DNA of 64,000 nt from an uncultured Clostridia bacterium (GTDB lineage Bacteria > Bacillota > Clostridia > Christensenellales > Aristaeellaceae), in assembly GCA_934631985.1 (NCBI GenBank), contig CAKTYE010000005.1, positions 8,557-72,556 on the forward strand. Reading direction: 5' to 3'. Positions 43,608-53,650 of the stretch are shown here, piece by piece; position 1 is the stretch's first letter; every line of letters starts with the position of its first letter. The notes below the pieces were generated by a model. The model worked only from the letters and a program-made list of their open reading frames with translations. It did no database searches and had not been told where the DNA came from. The position numbers were made by a program, and so were the translations under genes.

Positions 43608-43655
43608 GGAAAGGGCCGACCCTGCGGCAAGGCGGGGCGGCTCTTTTCTTCTGAA
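43608..43655 (+). terminator. Terminator after the LPKTG protein gene
   Basis: An imperfect GC-rich stem around a GGCAA loop is followed by TCTTTTCTT. Confidence 0.6.
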
Positions 43656-43696
43656 AAGGCCCTTGCGGAAAGGCCCGCAGAAGCGTGAAAAAACGC

Positions 43697-43725
43697 TTGT
43701 ATTTCACGGGAAGCTGTGGTATACT
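43697..43725 (+). promoter_or_regulatory. Promoter of the rimP-nusA-infB operon
   Basis: TTGTAT (43697-43702) and TATACT (43720-43725) are separated by exactly 17 nt. No other promoter is obvious before rimP. Confidence 0.75.
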
Positions 43726-43732
43726 CCCATCG

Positions 43733-44016
43733 TATGAGTTTGACGTAAGGACGGGGTGTGCAAACGCGCAAAACGCCTTTACGCGACAGGCGCAGCGTAT
43801 CTCCGGCTTGCCGGGGAAGCCTCATGAAAGAAGGGTTCAACGTAAAAGAGTGGAATTTGCTCCAGGCCGGACGCAAAGCGGCAGGCAGCGAGGACGCACC
43901 CGGCGCCTTCATGCCACTATGCAGCGCTTTCCGTTTGACTGCGGGCAAGTAAGGCCACTCTTTTTGTTACATTCAGGGGAATTGCGCCAAGATAGAACGA
44001 CCATGAGGAGAGAGCT
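43733..44016 (+). promoter_or_regulatory. Long rimP leader with possible attenuator hairpin
   Basis: About 285 nt separate the promoter from rimP. AAAAGAGTGG (43847-43856) can pair with CCACTCTTTT (43953-43962), whose T-rich end could act as a terminator. A 64-codon open frame lies inside but has no recognisable protein. NusA- or ribosome-dependent attenuation is possible, but unproven. Confidence 0.4.
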
Positions 44017-44499
44017 ATGCCCAAAGCGGAATTGACGACCTTTGTAACGCCGCGCTGCCAAAAGCTGGCGGACGAAATGGGTCTTGAGCTGGTGGACGTG
44101 TGCCTGGACAAGGAGGGCGCGGGCAAATACCTGCGCATTTATCTGGATCGTCCGGAAGGACTGGACATGGACAGCTGCGAAAAGTATCACCGGGCCATTC
44201 AGCCGCAGCTGGAAAAATATGATTATGACTTTCTTGAGGTGTCCAGCCCCGGCATCGACCGTCCGCTGAAAACGCCGAGGGATTACGAGCGCCACTTGGG
44301 CGACGAGGTGGAGGTCAAGCTGTTTAAGGCCGTGGACGGCGTGAAGCTGTTCACCGGCGTGCTGGCGGGGCTGGATGAGGAGAACAACATCCTGCTGGAT
44401 ACGCCCAAGGGACGGCTGACCTTCCCCAAGAAGGCCGCGGCAACAGTGAAGCCTGTGGTGGACATGGACGGCATTGAAAACGTCGATCTGTCCGAATAA
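44017..44499 (+). CDS. rimP: Ribosome maturation factor RimP
   Basis: This 160-residue cytoplasmic factor is needed for 30S subunit maturation. The N-terminal alpha/beta domain contains [20 protein letters not shown] and [15 protein letters not shown]. The central motif [20 protein letters not shown] is the family signature, and the C-terminal SH3-like barrel ends in the lysine-rich [25 protein letters not shown] precedes the ATG. It opens the classical rimP-nusA-ylxR-ylxQ-infB cluster. Confidence 0.95.
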   Translation: MPKAELTTFVTPRCQKLADEMGLELVDVCLDKEGAGKYLRIYLDRPEGLDMDSCEKYHRAIQPQLEKYDYDFLEVSSPGIDRPLKTPRDYERHLGDEVEVKLFKAVDGVKLFTGVLAGLDEENNILLDTPKGRLTFPKKAAATVKPVVDMDGIENVDLSE

Positions 44500-44578
44500 G
44501 AAGGGTTTGGAAAAGCATAACGCGCGTGGACTTGCCCGGCAAGGCCCCGCATAAAGATAAGCGGAAGGCGGTAGCGAC

Positions 44579-45790
44579 ATGAGAGCTGTGAAAAAGACCG
44601 AGAAGAAAAACGATAAGTCCGAGATCATCGAGGCGCTGAAGGCGCTGGCGAAGGAAAAGGACATCAGCGAGGAGCTGCTGTTCAACGCCATCGAGGAGGC
44701 GCTGAAGGCGGCTTTCAAGAAGAACCTGAGCAAGCAGGAGGTGGCTCCCGCCAACCTGAGCGTGGTGCTGAACCGGGAGACCGGCGTGGCCCATGTGTAC
44801 GCCCGGAAGCTCATCGTTCCCGAGGTGGAGGAGGAGAGCAGCCAGATCAGCCTGGAGGACGCGCGCAAGCTGCGCAGCGATTACCAGATGGGCGACATTG
44901 CCGAGGTGGACGTAACGCCCTCCGGCTTCCTGCGGGTGGCGGCGCAGACCGCCAAGCAGGTCATTATGCAGCGCATCCGCGAGGCGGAGCGCGGCAAGAT
45001 CTACGATGAATATATCGAGAAGGAAAGCGAAGTGCTGACCGCCATTGTGCAGCGGGTGGAGCCCAAGTGCGTGTATGTGGATCTGGGCCGCACCGAGGGT
45101 GTGCTGGAGCAGTCCGACATGATCCCCGGCGAGGTGCTGCATGACGACGACCACATCAAGGTCTATGTGCTGGAGGTGCATCGCTCCCTGCCCGCAGGCC
45201 CCCGTGGGCCGCAGGTGCGCGTCAGCCGCATCCATCCCAATCTGGTCAAGCGCCTGTTTGAGATGGAAGTGCCGGAAATTGCCGGCGGCATCGTGACCAT
45301 TAAGTCCATCGCCCGCGAGGCGGGCAGCCGCACCAAGATGGCGGTGCATTCCTCCGACATGATGATCGATCCCGTGGGCGCATGCGTGGGTCAGCGCGGC
45401 AGCCGTGTGGATCGCGTGGTGGAGGAGCTGAAGGGCGAGAAGATCGACATCATCAAGTGGAGCGCCGATCCCGCCGAGTTTGTGGCGAACGCTCTGAATC
45501 CCGCCCATGTGCTGAGCGTGTTCGTGGCGGACGGCGAGAAGGCCTGCCGCGTGGTGGTGCCGGATAACCAGCTGTCCCTGGCCATCGGCAAGGAAGGTCA
45601 AAACGCCCGTCTGGCGGCGAAGCTGACCGGCTGGAAGATCGACATCAAGAGCCAGAGCCAGGCGGCGGCGCTGACCGACATGGTGGATGACGCGGAGGCG
45701 GCTCCCGCGCCTGCGGAGGAAGCGTCTGCGATGTATCCCACCTTTGCCGAGGTGGAGGCGCCCGCTGCGGGTGAGGACGATACGCTGTAA
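44579..45790 (+). CDS. nusA: Transcription termination/antitermination factor NusA
   Basis: This 403-residue RNA polymerase-binding factor modulates pausing and termination. The N-terminal polymerase-binding domain includes [20 protein letters not shown]. The S1 domain is at about 140-200 ([20 protein letters not shown]), followed by KH1 ([20 protein letters not shown]) and KH2 ([20 protein letters not shown]). The acidic repeats of the E. coli C-terminus are absent, as is usual in Gram-positives. It lies 80 nt after rimP. Confidence 0.97.
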   Translation: MRAVKKTEKKNDKSEIIEALKALAKEKDISEELLFNAIEEALKAAFKKNLSKQEVAPANLSVVLNRETGVAHVYARKLIVPEVEEESSQISLEDARKLRSDYQMGDIAEVDVTPSGFLRVAAQTAKQVIMQRIREAERGKIYDEYIEKESEVLTAIVQRVEPKCVYVDLGRTEGVLEQSDMIPGEVLHDDDHIKVYVLEVHRSLPAGPRGPQVRVSRIHPNLVKRLFEMEVPEIAGGIVTIKSIAREAGSRTKMAVHSSDMMIDPVGACVGQRGSRVDRVVEELKGEKIDIIKWSADPAEFVANALNPAHVLSVFVADGEKACRVVVPDNQLSLAIGKEGQNARLAAKLTGWKIDIKSQSQAAALTDMVDDAEAAPAPAEEASAMYPTFAEVEAPAAGEDDTL

Positions 45791-45853
45791 GCGCAGCGCC
45801 TGAACGGCCTTGCAGCGGATGAACTGAGGGAGTATCGGAGGATAGAAGCAAGC

Positions 45854-46144
45854 ATGAAGCCCAAGAAGATTCCCATGCGCATGTGCGTGGGGTGCCGCGA
45901 AATGAAGCCCAAGCGGGAGTTGATCCGCGTGGTGCGTTCCCCGGAAGGGGCGGTCTCCATGGATGCAACGGGCAAGAAGCCGGGGCGCGGCGCATATCTG
46001 TGCCGGGACGCGGCCTGCCTGGCCCGGGCGCTGAAGCAGAAGCAGCTGGAGCGCCAGCTGGAGGTGCAGCTTTCGCCCGAGGTCGTGGCGCAATTGCAGG
46101 AGACCATGGCGAGCCTGCCTGCGCCGGAGCCGGAGGAAGCATGA
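45854..46144 (+). CDS. rnpM: YlxR/RnpM RNA-binding protein
   Basis: This 96-residue protein of the DUF448 family has the signature [20 protein letters not shown] at its start and [18 protein letters not shown] in the middle; two CxxC-like cysteine positions are visible. In Bacillus-type bacteria this protein (YlxR, renamed RnpM) binds the RNase P RNA and modulates its activity, and it is always encoded between nusA and infB. Its stop overlaps the ylxQ start. Confidence 0.93.
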   Translation: MKPKKIPMRMCVGCREMKPKRELIRVVRSPEGAVSMDATGKKPGRGAYLCRDAACLARALKQKQLERQLEVQLSPEVVAQLQETMASLPAPEPEEA

Positions 46145-46506
46145 CGGACAACAAAGCGCATGGATTGCTGGGCCTGTGCGTGCGGGCCGGGCAGGCGGTC
46201 TTCGGTGAGGACGGCTGCCTGGGCGCGATCCGCACAGGAAAATGCGGGCTGCTGATCCTGGACGGCGGCGCATCGGACAACGCGAAAAAGCGCTACACCG
46301 ACGCCTGCCGCTACTACAGGGTGCCGCTTGCCTTGACACAGGCAGGACTGGTGGAGAGTGCCACCGGGAAAAAGGGCCGCATCGCCGCGGCCATTGCGAA
46401 GGGCGGCTTCGCAGACAAGCTGCGTACCACGCTTGGGGGCCAGGTTCCCGAGCTGTCGATACAGGAAGAAACGGCAAATAATTGCGGGGGTGCAAGCGTC
46501 GAATGA
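46141..46506 (+). CDS. ylxQ: L7Ae/L30e-like RNA-binding protein YlxQ
   Basis: This 121-residue protein has the L7Ae/L30e fold that binds kink-turn [23 protein letters not shown] and [20 protein letters not shown] carry the typical glycine and GASDN motifs. The start ATG overlaps the end of ylxR (ATGA), and the stop overlaps the infB start in the same way, so the three are translationally coupled. A role in ribosome biogenesis is presumed. Confidence 0.92.
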   Translation: MTDNKAHGLLGLCVRAGQAVFGEDGCLGAIRTGKCGLLILDGGASDNAKKRYTDACRYYRVPLALTQAGLVESATGKKGRIAAAIAKGGFADKLRTTLGGQVPELSIQEETANNCGGASVE

Positions 46507-49436
46507 CCAAAGTGAATCTGAAGGATGCAACCAAAGAGCTGGCTACGGGCGCGGGAGCCGTATTGAACGACGCTACCCGCGTGCGCAAGTCTGCCGACAG
46601 CCTGATGCAGTCGCTTCGCAAGCTGGAAGTGAAGTTCACCAGGGAACAAGAAGAACGTATCGCCAAGGAAAAGCGGGAAGCGCAGGAGAAGCTGCTCAGC
46701 TCCCACTCCAAGGCGTTCACCATGCCGGATGACGACGAGCCGCAGACGGCTGCTGCACCGGCCCCCGCAAAGGCGGAACAGCCCGCGCCCAAGGCCGAGG
46801 CTGCCAAGCCTGTGGAAAAGAAGGAAGCGCCCAAGCAGGAGAGTGCGAAGACCGAAGCGCCCAAGCAGGAGAGTGCGAAGACCGAAGCCCCCAAGCAGGA
46901 GAGTGCGAAGACCGAAGCTCCCAAGGCCGAGGCTGCCAAGGCTCCCGCGAAGGCGGAAGCGCCCAAGCAGGAAGCGGCAAAGACCGAGGCCCCCAAGGCC
47001 GAGAACAAGCCCGCCGAGCCGGAGAAGCCCGCGAAGCCTTACATCGGTCAGCGGATGCCCCAGCCGGTGATGCCGCCGGTGAAGCCTGTGGGTCAGATGC
47101 CCCAGCGGCCTGCCGTGGGTCAGCGGATGCCCCAGCCTGCGCGTCCTGCGCAGCAGGGTCAGCGCCCACAGGGCCCATATGGTCGTCCCGCGAATCCGCA
47201 GGGTCCCTATGGTCGTCCTGCGAACCCGCAGGGCCCGTATGGTCGTCCCGCGAATCCGCAGGGTCCCTATGGCCGTCCTGCGAATCCGCAGGGTCCGTAT
47301 GGTCGTCCCGCAAATGCCCAGGGTTCCTATGGCCGCCCCGCCAACGGTGCGGCTGGCGCACCCCGGCCTCAGGGTGGTTATGCGCCCCGTCCCCAGGGCG
47401 GCGCGCCCCGGCCCGGCATGGGTGGGCCTCGCCCCGGCATGGGCGGTCGCCCCATGCGGCCTAAGGCTCCGGAGCTGACCCCGGTGATGGAGAAGGAGCG
47501 CGTCTCCAACTACGATCCCAACAAGAAGAATTATGTGCGTCAGCATGACCCGGAGCATGTGACCCGCAACAAGCGCAACGCGGTGAAGAACACCTTCAAC
47601 GGCTATGATGATGAGGTGATCCGCGGAGGCCGCCGCGCCCGGGCCAAGAAGCCCTCGGTGCAGCAGACCATGGCGCCCATCAAGATCGACCATGCGTACA
47701 TGGGCGACACCATCACCGTGCGCGACCTGACCGAGCGCATCGGCAAGCCCGCCAGCGAGATCCTGAAGAAGCTGCTGATGCTGGGCAACATGGCGAACAT
47801 CAACACCGAGCTGGATTACGATACTGCCTCCCTGATCTGCGCGGATTGGGACATCACCCTGGAAAAGAAGCTGGACAAGACCGCCGAGGATCATCTGGAG
47901 GAGGAAGACTTCACCGATGCCGAGGAGAACCTGGAGCCTCGTGCGCCCGTGGTCACCATCATGGGTCACGTTGACCACGGCAAGACCAGCCTGCTGGACT
48001 ATATCCGCCACTCCCGCGTGACGGCGGGCGAAGCGGGCGGCATTACCCAGCACATCGGCGCTTACACCGTGGATGTGGAGGGACGCAGCATCACCTTCCT
48101 GGATACCCCCGGTCATGAAGCCTTTACCGCCATGCGCGCCCGCGGTGCGCAGGCAACGGATATTGCCGTGCTGGTGGTTGCTGCGGATGACGGCGTAATG
48201 CCCCAGACTGTGGAAGCCATTCACCATGCGCAGGCCGCCGAGGTGCCGATTATCGTTGCCATCAACAAGATGGACAAGGAGGGCGCTGATCCCGAGCATA
48301 TCAAGCAGGAACTGACCAAGTACGACGTGGTATGCGAGGACTGGGGCGGCGAGACCATCGTGGTTCCCGTCAGCGCCAAGACCGGCGAGGGCGTGGAGGA
48401 GCTGCTGGAGATGATCCTGCTGCAGGCAGACGTGCTTCAGCTGCGTGCCAACCCCAACCGTCTGGGCCGCGGCATCATCATCGAGGCCAAACTGGACAAG
48501 GCGCGTGGCCCCCTGGCGACGGTGCTGGTGCAGAATGGTACCCTGCATGTGGGCGACAACGTGATTGCGGGTATGGCTTCGGGCCGTGTGCGCGCCATGA
48601 TCAATGACCGCGGCGAGCGCGTGGATACGGCTGGCCCGTCCACCCCTGTGGAGGTCATGGGCTTTGACGATGTGCCTGCCGCCGGCGACGAGATGATCGC
48701 CGTGGGCGATGACAAGCTGAGCCGTCAGGTGGCGGACGAGCGCCGTCAGAAGCTGAAGGCTTCCCGCGAGGCCTCCGTGGCAAAGATGTCCATGGAGAAC
48801 CTGTTCGCGTCCATTGAGGAGGGCAAGCAGGTCACCCTGAACCTGATCATCAAGGCAGACGTGCAGGGTTCTGTGGAGGCCGTGAAGCAGGCCCTGGAAA
48901 AGCTGAGCAACGACGAGGTGAAGGTGCGTGTGCTGCACAGCGGCGCAGGCGCGATCACCAAGGACGACGTGAATCTGGCAAGCGCCTTCAATGCCATCAT
49001 CATTGGCTTCAACATCCGTCCCGATGCGTCCGCCCGTGCGGCTGCCGAGAAGGAGAAGGTGGACGTTCGCCTGTACACCGTCATTTACAGCGCCATTGAG
49101 GACATGGAAAAGGCCATGAAGGGCATGCTGGAGCCGGAGTACAAGGAAGTGCTGCTGGGCCATGCCGAGGTGCGCGACGTGTTCAAGATCACTGGCGCGG
49201 GCACCATTGCAGGCTGCTATGTCACCGATGGCAAGATGCAGCGCAATGCGCAGGTGCGTCTGCTGCGTGACAACGTGGTGATGTTCACCGGCAAGCTGTC
49301 CTCTCTGAAGCACTACAAGGACGACGCCAAGGAAATGGCGGCTGGCTTCGAGTGCGGCATGAGCCTGGAGGGCTACAACGAGATCAAGGTCGGCGATGTG
49401 GTCGAGTGCTACATCATGGAAGAAATTCCGCGATAA
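46503..49436 (+). CDS. infB: Translation initiation factor IF-2
   Basis: This 977-residue GTPase places initiator tRNA on the 30S subunit. The N-terminal 330 residues are low-complexity: three to four [14 protein letters not shown] units, then five to six [10 protein letters not shown] units, then proline/glycine-rich sequence. The IF-2N fold precedes the G domain at about residue 487 ([12 protein letters not shown], then DTPGHEAF and NKMD). Domains II to IV follow, with the C-terminal fMet-tRNA-binding barrel near [15 protein letters not shown]. Start at 46503 overlaps the ylxQ stop. Confidence 0.97.
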   Translation: MTKVNLKDATKELATGAGAVLNDATRVRKSADSLMQSLRKLEVKFTREQEERIAKEKREAQEKLLSSHSKAFTMPDDDEPQTAAAPAPAKAEQPAPKAEAAKPVEKKEAPKQESAKTEAPKQESAKTEAPKQESAKTEAPKAEAAKAPAKAEAPKQEAAKTEAPKAENKPAEPEKPAKPYIGQRMPQPVMPPVKPVGQMPQRPAVGQRMPQPARPAQQGQRPQGPYGRPANPQGPYGRPANPQGPYGRPANPQGPYGRPANPQGPYGRPANAQGSYGRPANGAAGAPRPQGGYAPRPQGGAPRPGMGGPRPGMGGRPMRPKAPELTPVMEKERVSNYDPNKKNYVRQHDPEHVTRNKRNAVKNTFNGYDDEVIRGGRRARAKKPSVQQTMAPIKIDHAYMGDTITVRDLTERIGKPASEILKKLLMLGNMANINTELDYDTASLICADWDITLEKKLDKTAEDHLEEEDFTDAEENLEPRAPVVTIMGHVDHGKTSLLDYIRHSRVTAGEAGGITQHIGAYTVDVEGRSITFLDTPGHEAFTAMRARGAQATDIAVLVVAADDGVMPQTVEAIHHAQAAEVPIIVAINKMDKEGADPEHIKQELTKYDVVCEDWGGETIVVPVSAKTGEGVEELLEMILLQADVLQLRANPNRLGRGIIIEAKLDKARGPLATVLVQNGTLHVGDNVIAGMASGRVRAMINDRGERVDTAGPSTPVEVMGFDDVPAAGDEMIAVGDDKLSRQVADERRQKLKASREASVAKMSMENLFASIEEGKQVTLNLIIKADVQGSVEAVKQALEKLSNDEVKVRVLHSGAGAITKDDVNLASAFNAIIIGFNIRPDASARAAAEKEKVDVRLYTVIYSAIEDMEKAMKGMLEPEYKEVLLGHAEVRDVFKITGAGTIAGCYVTDGKMQRNAQVRLLRDNVVMFTGKLSSLKHYKDDAKEMAAGFECGMSLEGYNEIKVGDVVECYIMEEIPR

Positions 49437-49603
49437 GGTAGGCGGGAGAACTGCGAGAAGGCGGCCTTTCTGAGAAAGGTCCCTCCCCGCACTCCACCCG
49501 GAAAGCGGCGGATGGTATTGAAAAATGCACCTTCGGTTTGAACTGTGCGGTTGTGAAGTAATGCGAAGCAATTAAGATAGTTGCAAGCTCACAACATAAC
49601 ACG

Positions 49604-49700
49604 GGAGCCGAAGGTTTCCAAAGGGGATCGGAAAGCCGCCAGACGGGCTCCGTCCTTTGGTCGCGCCGCAGCGCGAAACCCTTGCGCTGGAATAAGGATT
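49604..49700 (-). repeat. Intergenic repeat family C, copy 3 (inverted) within the translation operon
   Basis: Inverted relative to 6649-6710 and longer, with CGGAAAGCC and GGTCGCGCCGCAGCGCGAAA. The 438-bp gap 49437-49874 between infB and rbfA holds this, an inverted GGGAGG-rich segment, and no gene. Confidence 0.6.
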
Positions 49701-49874
49701 GCCTATAGAGACCAACTTATTAAAATCATAGAAATGAATAACCACCCAACCGGCAGGGAAAAGACCCAAAACAAGCCTTTCCCCCTGCCACTCTTCGGGA
49801 GGGGCGCGGGGAGGAGCTTCTCTTAGAGAAGCCGCCTCCCCGCATGCTATATCCCCCAGAAAAAAGGAGTATCC

Positions 49875-50261
49875 ATGAGCTATCAGAGAATTGACCGAAT
49901 TTCTGAAGAAGTCCGCCGCGAGGTGGACGCGATCATCCGCGAGGAGGTCAACGACCCCCGCGTGACGGGTACCTTCTCCATCACCCGCGCCGACGTGACC
50001 CGCGATCTGCGCTATGCCAAGATCTACGTCAGCGTGCTGGAGGAGGACAAGCGTGAACCCATGATGAAGGCCCTCAAAAATGCCGCGGGCTTCATCCGCC
50101 GGGAACTGGGCAAGCGGATGCTCATCCGCTATAGCCCCGAAATGACCTTCGTTTCGGACGAGAACATTGCCTACGGCGTGCATATTGCGGAAGTATTGCG
50201 TAAGGCGCAGGAGACAGAGGAGACGAATGCCCATGGAGAGGGAGACGAAGCCGGTCAATGA
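49875..50261 (+). CDS. rbfA: Ribosome-binding factor A
   Basis: This 128-residue KH-like factor binds helix 1 of pre-16S rRNA during cold adaptation and 30S maturation. RIDRISEEVRREVDAIIREE and VNDPRVTGTFSITRADVTRD are the family signature, and LRYAKIYVSVLEEDK follows with FIRRELGKRMLIRYSPEMTF. AAAAAAGGAG precedes the ATG. The last 35 nt overlap the nrnA gene in another frame. Confidence 0.95.
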   Translation: MSYQRIDRISEEVRREVDAIIREEVNDPRVTGTFSITRADVTRDLRYAKIYVSVLEEDKREPMMKALKNAAGFIRRELGKRMLIRYSPEMTFVSDENIAYGVHIAEVLRKAQETEETNAHGEGDEAGQ

Positions 50262-51225
50262 CCGGGAAGGACTGATCCGCGTACTGCGGGACGCCCAGCA
50301 GGTGGTCATCTGCGCCCATGTCAGCCCCGACGGGGATACCCTCGGCAGTTGTCTGGCAATGCGGCTTGCTCTGCTGGCGCTGGGCAAGAAAGCGGCGGTC
50401 ATCTGTCAGGATAAGGTGCCGGGCTACCTGAGCTTTCTGCCAGGTGCGGACACGGTGCTGCGCCCGGAGGGATACCCGGTGCATCACCCGGAGCTGGCCC
50501 TGTGCGTGGACGTGAGCGATGAGCGCCGCCTGGGCAGCTGCATCCGCGTGGTGGAAAGCGCGCGGGATACGGCGCAGATGGATCATCACGGCACAAACCC
50601 CTTTTATACCCGCACCAACGTAGTGGTGGCGGACGCGAGCGCAACGGGCCTGCTGGCCTGGGAGACTATCAAGGCGCTGGGCGTGACCGTCAATGTGGAC
50701 ATTGCCAAGTGCCTGTACACGGCGGTGGCAACGGATACGGGAAATTTCAGCTTCAACAACACCTCGGCAGAAGCCTTCCTAATGATGGGCGAACTGATGC
50801 TGCTTCCCCTGCCGCTGAGCGACATGAACCGCATTCTGTTCCGGGAGCGCTCCAAGCCGCAGCTGCTGCTGTTGTCCCGGGCGTTGGAGCATCTGCACTT
50901 TGCGTCAGCGGATCAGATCGCATACATGTACCTGAGCTGGCGGGATTTTCAAGATTGCGGCGCGTTGCCGGAGCATGCCGAGGCCATTGTGAACTATGGG
51001 CTGGATGTGCAGGGCGTGAAGATGGCGTTCCTGGCCCGTGAAACGGAGCTGGGCGATGTGAAGCTGAGTCTGCGAGCGCTGCCTCCCTGCAAGGTGGACG
51101 GCATTGCGGCAGAGCTGGGCGGCGGCGGACATGCGCTGGCGGCGGGCTGTACTCTCAGCATGACGCTGGAGCAGGCCGTGGACACCGTGCGGATCATGAT
51201 GGAAAAGGAACTGGAACAGCACTGA
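50227..51225 (+). CDS. nrnA: DHH/DHHA1 phosphoesterase NrnA (nanoRNase/pAp phosphatase)
   Basis: This 332-residue bifunctional oligoribonuclease and 3'-phosphoadenosine 5'-phosphate phosphatase has the DHH motifs in order: ICAHVSPDGDTLGS, LCVDVSDER, MDHHGTN and TAVATDTGNFSFNN. The C-terminal DHHA1 substrate-binding domain ends in the glycine-rich GGGGHALAAG. Starts at 50227 and 50233 are equally supported by GAGGAG. The position after rbfA and before truB is typical of clostridia. Confidence 0.93.
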   Translation: MPMERETKPVNDREGLIRVLRDAQQVVICAHVSPDGDTLGSCLAMRLALLALGKKAAVICQDKVPGYLSFLPGADTVLRPEGYPVHHPELALCVDVSDERRLGSCIRVVESARDTAQMDHHGTNPFYTRTNVVVADASATGLLAWETIKALGVTVNVDIAKCLYTAVATDTGNFSFNNTSAEAFLMMGELMLLPLPLSDMNRILFRERSKPQLLLLSRALEHLHFASADQIAYMYLSWRDFQDCGALPEHAEAIVNYGLDVQGVKMAFLARETELGDVKLSLRALPPCKVDGIAAELGGGGHALAAGCTLSMTLEQAVDTVRIMMEKELEQH

Positions 51226-51305
51226 GAGGTGTCTCTAAAATGAGCCGGGTGGAGAAGCTGCCTGGGAAAATTTAGAATCAACCCTCAAAAGACAGGAGCG
51301 ACCGT

Positions 51306-52202
51306 GTGAACGGATTTATCAACATTTTGAAGCCCCCGGGCATGACCTCCGCCGCGGTGGTGGCGACGCTGCGCCGCCTGACGGGCGGGGAGAAGGCCGG
51401 ACATGCGGGAACCCTGGACCCGGAAGCTGCCGGGGTGCTGCCCGTCATGATCGGCAGGGCTGCGCGGCTTTTTGACTATCTGGTGGACAAGGAAAAGGAA
51501 TATGTGGCGGAGGTGGCCTTCGGCACGGCAACGGATACCCAGGACGCAACGGGGCGCATCCTGCGCAGGGGAGAGAATTACCCCACTCGTGCGCAGGTGG
51601 AAGCGGCGCTGCCCAGCCTGACGGGGGACATTCGCCAGCGGCCCAGCATGTTCAGCGCCATTAAGCGGGACGGCAAGCCCCTTTACGCGCTGGCGCGACA
51701 GGGCGCGGAGATCGAGGTGCCGGAACGCACGGTGCATGTGGAGACGCTGACGCTGCTGGATGAAACGCCGCGGCACGGCTTTATGCTGCGCATTCACTGC
51801 GGGCGTGGGACGTATGTCCGCTCCATCTGCAACGACCTGGGCGAGCTGGTAGGCTGCCCGGCACATATGCGCTTTCTGCTGCGCAGCCAGAGCGGCTTTT
51901 TCACCCTGAACAACGCCATGACACTGGAGGAAGCGGAGTCGGCTGCACAGGCAGGAACGCTGGGCAGTCAGCTGATTCCGCTGGACGCACCCATTCAGCA
52001 TATGCGCCGCGCGGATGTGCCTGCACGGCTGAAGCAGAAGGTAGCCAACGGCTGCAAGCTGTCCCGCAAAGCGGTGAAGCTCTCTGCGGACATGGCGGAG
52101 GGGGATGTGACCCGCGTCTATTGTGAGGATCAATTCTGGGGCATTGCGGCGCTGACGGGCGACGAACTGACCTGGCGGGCGCTGATCCCGCCGGAAGCGT
52201 AA
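51306..52202 (+). CDS. truB: tRNA pseudouridine-55 synthase TruB
   Basis: This 298-residue enzyme makes pseudouridine 55 in the T-loop of tRNAs. FINILKPPGMTS, GHAGTLDPEAAGVLPV (catalytic aspartate 38) and CGRGTYVRSICNDLGE are the invariant TruB motifs. The C-terminal PUA-like part is short. GTG is the start, with AGGAG a few nt upstream. It is followed after 12 nt by ribF. Confidence 0.95.
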   Translation: MNGFINILKPPGMTSAAVVATLRRLTGGEKAGHAGTLDPEAAGVLPVMIGRAARLFDYLVDKEKEYVAEVAFGTATDTQDATGRILRRGENYPTRAQVEAALPSLTGDIRQRPSMFSAIKRDGKPLYALARQGAEIEVPERTVHVETLTLLDETPRHGFMLRIHCGRGTYVRSICNDLGELVGCPAHMRFLLRSQSGFFTLNNAMTLEEAESAAQAGTLGSQLIPLDAPIQHMRRADVPARLKQKVANGCKLSRKAVKLSADMAEGDVTRVYCEDQFWGIAALTGDELTWRALIPPEA

Positions 52203-52214
52203 GGAGGAAACGGC

Positions 52215-53138
52215 ATGCGACTTTTACGGAATCCGGCCCACGCAGGCCCGTGCGTGCTGGTGATGGGCATGTTTGACGGAGTGCATCGCGGGCATCAGCA
52301 GCTGCTGATGACGGGCGCGGCGCTGGCGGAGCAGAATGGTTTGCCCCTGCACGTTTGCACCTATGAGCCGCACCCGTTGGCGGTGCTGTGTCCGGAAAAG
52401 GCGCCGCCCATGCTGACAACGCTGCCGGAGCGCGCACGCTGGATGCAGGGCTTCGGCGTGGACGCGCTGTGTGTGCTGTCCTTCAATCACACGGTGGCGG
52501 ATGAGGCCCCGGAGGACTTTGTGCGCAACATGGTGAAGGTGTTCCAGCCCAAGCATGTGGTGGTGGGCTTCAACAACACCTTTGGACGGGGCGGCAAGGG
52601 CGACGGCGCGCTGATGACCCGCATGGGGCAGGAGCTTGGCTTTGAGACGCACATTGTGCCGGCAGTGGAGCTGGACGGCGGTACGGTCAGCTCGACCCGC
52701 ATCCGCGGCCTGCTGAAGCAGGGGGACATCCACGGCGCGAATCGGCTGCTGGGCCATGCCTACACGCTTTCCGGGCGGGTGATGGACGGCAAGCACATCG
52801 GGCGTACCATGGGCTATCCCACGGCGAACGTGGATGTGCCACAGTACAAGGCGCTGCCTGCCTTCGGCGTATATGCCTGCTATCTGACGGTGGGGGAAAG
52901 CACCTACCCGGCGGTGGTGAACGTGGGGCGGCACCCGACCCTGCCCGAGGGTGCGGTGACGGTGGAAGCACATGTGCTGGACGCTTGCCTGATGCTCTAC
53001 GGCAAGAAGGTGCGGCTGGACTTCCTGAATTTCCAGCGCTCGGAGCGGAAGTTTGACGGAGTGGCGGACCTGAAGCAGCAGATTCAGACGGACGCTGACC
53101 AGGCGCGGGCATTCTTCAAGGAATGGGAAAATCCGTAA
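52215..53138 (+). CDS. ribF: Bifunctional riboflavin kinase/FAD synthetase RibF
   Basis: This 307-residue enzyme converts riboflavin to FMN and then FAD. The N-terminal adenylyltransferase domain has GMFDGVHRGHQQLL (the HxGH nucleotide site) and later TVSSTRIRGLLKQGD. The C-terminal kinase domain has GRTMGYPTANVDV and GVYACYLTVG with VNVGRHPTLPEGAVTVEAHV. AAGGAGG precedes the ATG. It ends the operon, with no convincing terminator hairpin before the tRNA-Pro promoter. Confidence 0.95.
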   Translation: MRLLRNPAHAGPCVLVMGMFDGVHRGHQQLLMTGAALAEQNGLPLHVCTYEPHPLAVLCPEKAPPMLTTLPERARWMQGFGVDALCVLSFNHTVADEAPEDFVRNMVKVFQPKHVVVGFNNTFGRGGKGDGALMTRMGQELGFETHIVPAVELDGGTVSSTRIRGLLKQGDIHGANRLLGHAYTLSGRVMDGKHIGRTMGYPTANVDVPQYKALPAFGVYACYLTVGESTYPAVVNVGRHPTLPEGAVTVEAHVLDACLMLYGKKVRLDFLNFQRSERKFDGVADLKQQIQTDADQARAFFKEWENP

Positions 53139-53247
53139 GCGAATGGGGGATGCGGGCGACAGGCTGGAAGAAACGGGCTGCACCCGCAGGCCCTGCATGT
53201 GCAGGGGAAGAGAACTGCAAGTTTTTCAAATTTTTTGCCTTGAGGTA

Positions 53248-53276
53248 TTGACAAAACGGGAGAAGTCAGGTATACT
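53248..53276 (+). promoter_or_regulatory. Promoter of tRNA-Pro
   Basis: TTGACA (53248-53253) and TATACT (53271-53276) have a 17-nt spacer, about 50 nt upstream of the mature tRNA. Confidence 0.85.
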
Positions 53277-53326
53277 ATCACATGTTCGCAAGAGGTACTT
53301 GAGACTGAAACGAACGAAAAACATAT

Positions 53327-53400
53327 CTGGGTGTAGCGCAGCTTGGTAGCGTGCTTGAATGGGGTTCAAGAGGCCGGAAGTTCGAATCTTCTCACCCAGA
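53327..53400 (+). tRNA. tRNA-Pro (anticodon GGG)
   Basis: The 74-nt cloverleaf has a 7-bp acceptor stem CTGGGTG/CACCCAG, a D-loop with AGCTTGGTA, a CTTGA/TCAAG anticodon stem around ATGGGGT (anticodon GGG, G37), and a T-loop TTCGAAT. A73 follows and CCA is not encoded. The C1-G72 pair and G37 fit proline identity. Confidence 0.93.
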
Positions 53401-53408
53401 CGTGAACG

Positions 53409-53446
53409 AAAGTCCTGAAATCGTAAAGGTTTCAGGACTTTTGTTT
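53409..53446 (+). terminator. Terminator of tRNA-Pro
   Basis: A 10-bp stem AGTCCTGAAA with TTTCAGGACT is followed by TTTGTTT. Confidence 0.85.
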
Positions 53447-53546
53447 ATTCTCTCGGTTAACTCGAAATATAGTCAGACTAAACTTTGGGGTAAACTTTTG
53501 GAGAGGGACAGGGTAAACATGCCTTGATTGTCGCAGGGAAGAAAAA

Positions 53547-53578
53547 TGAAAAAAGGCCGCTTTCGCAGCGGCCTGAAA
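53547..53578 (-). terminator. Terminator at the end of the accessory operon
   Basis: On the minus strand a GGCCGCT stem with a 4-nt loop is followed by six T residues, about 75 nt past the stop of the MoxR-type gene. Nothing else is recognised in 53447-53650. Confidence 0.8.
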
Positions 53579-53650
53579 AGTGATATGCGGTTGACAGCAT
53601 TTCATGCGTCATGCGATGCGGAGATTTCAGTATGCAGGTTCTCCCTTTTC

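Noticed and set aside
43758..43952. 64-codon frame in the rimP leader
   Set aside because: No recognisable protein features and no good ribosome site; treated as leader sequence.
46314..49571. 1085-codon antisense open frame across infB, and similar long antisense frames over nusA, the ABC genes, GH3 and GH38
   Set aside because: They mirror GC-rich codon bias of the sense genes, have no ribosome sites at plausible starts and give low-complexity H/R/G-rich proteins with no known motifs.
53447..53546. Possible integrase or attachment-site remnant after tRNA-Pro
   Set aside because: A GGGTAAAC word occurs twice, but no duplicated tRNA end or recombinase motif could be found by eye.
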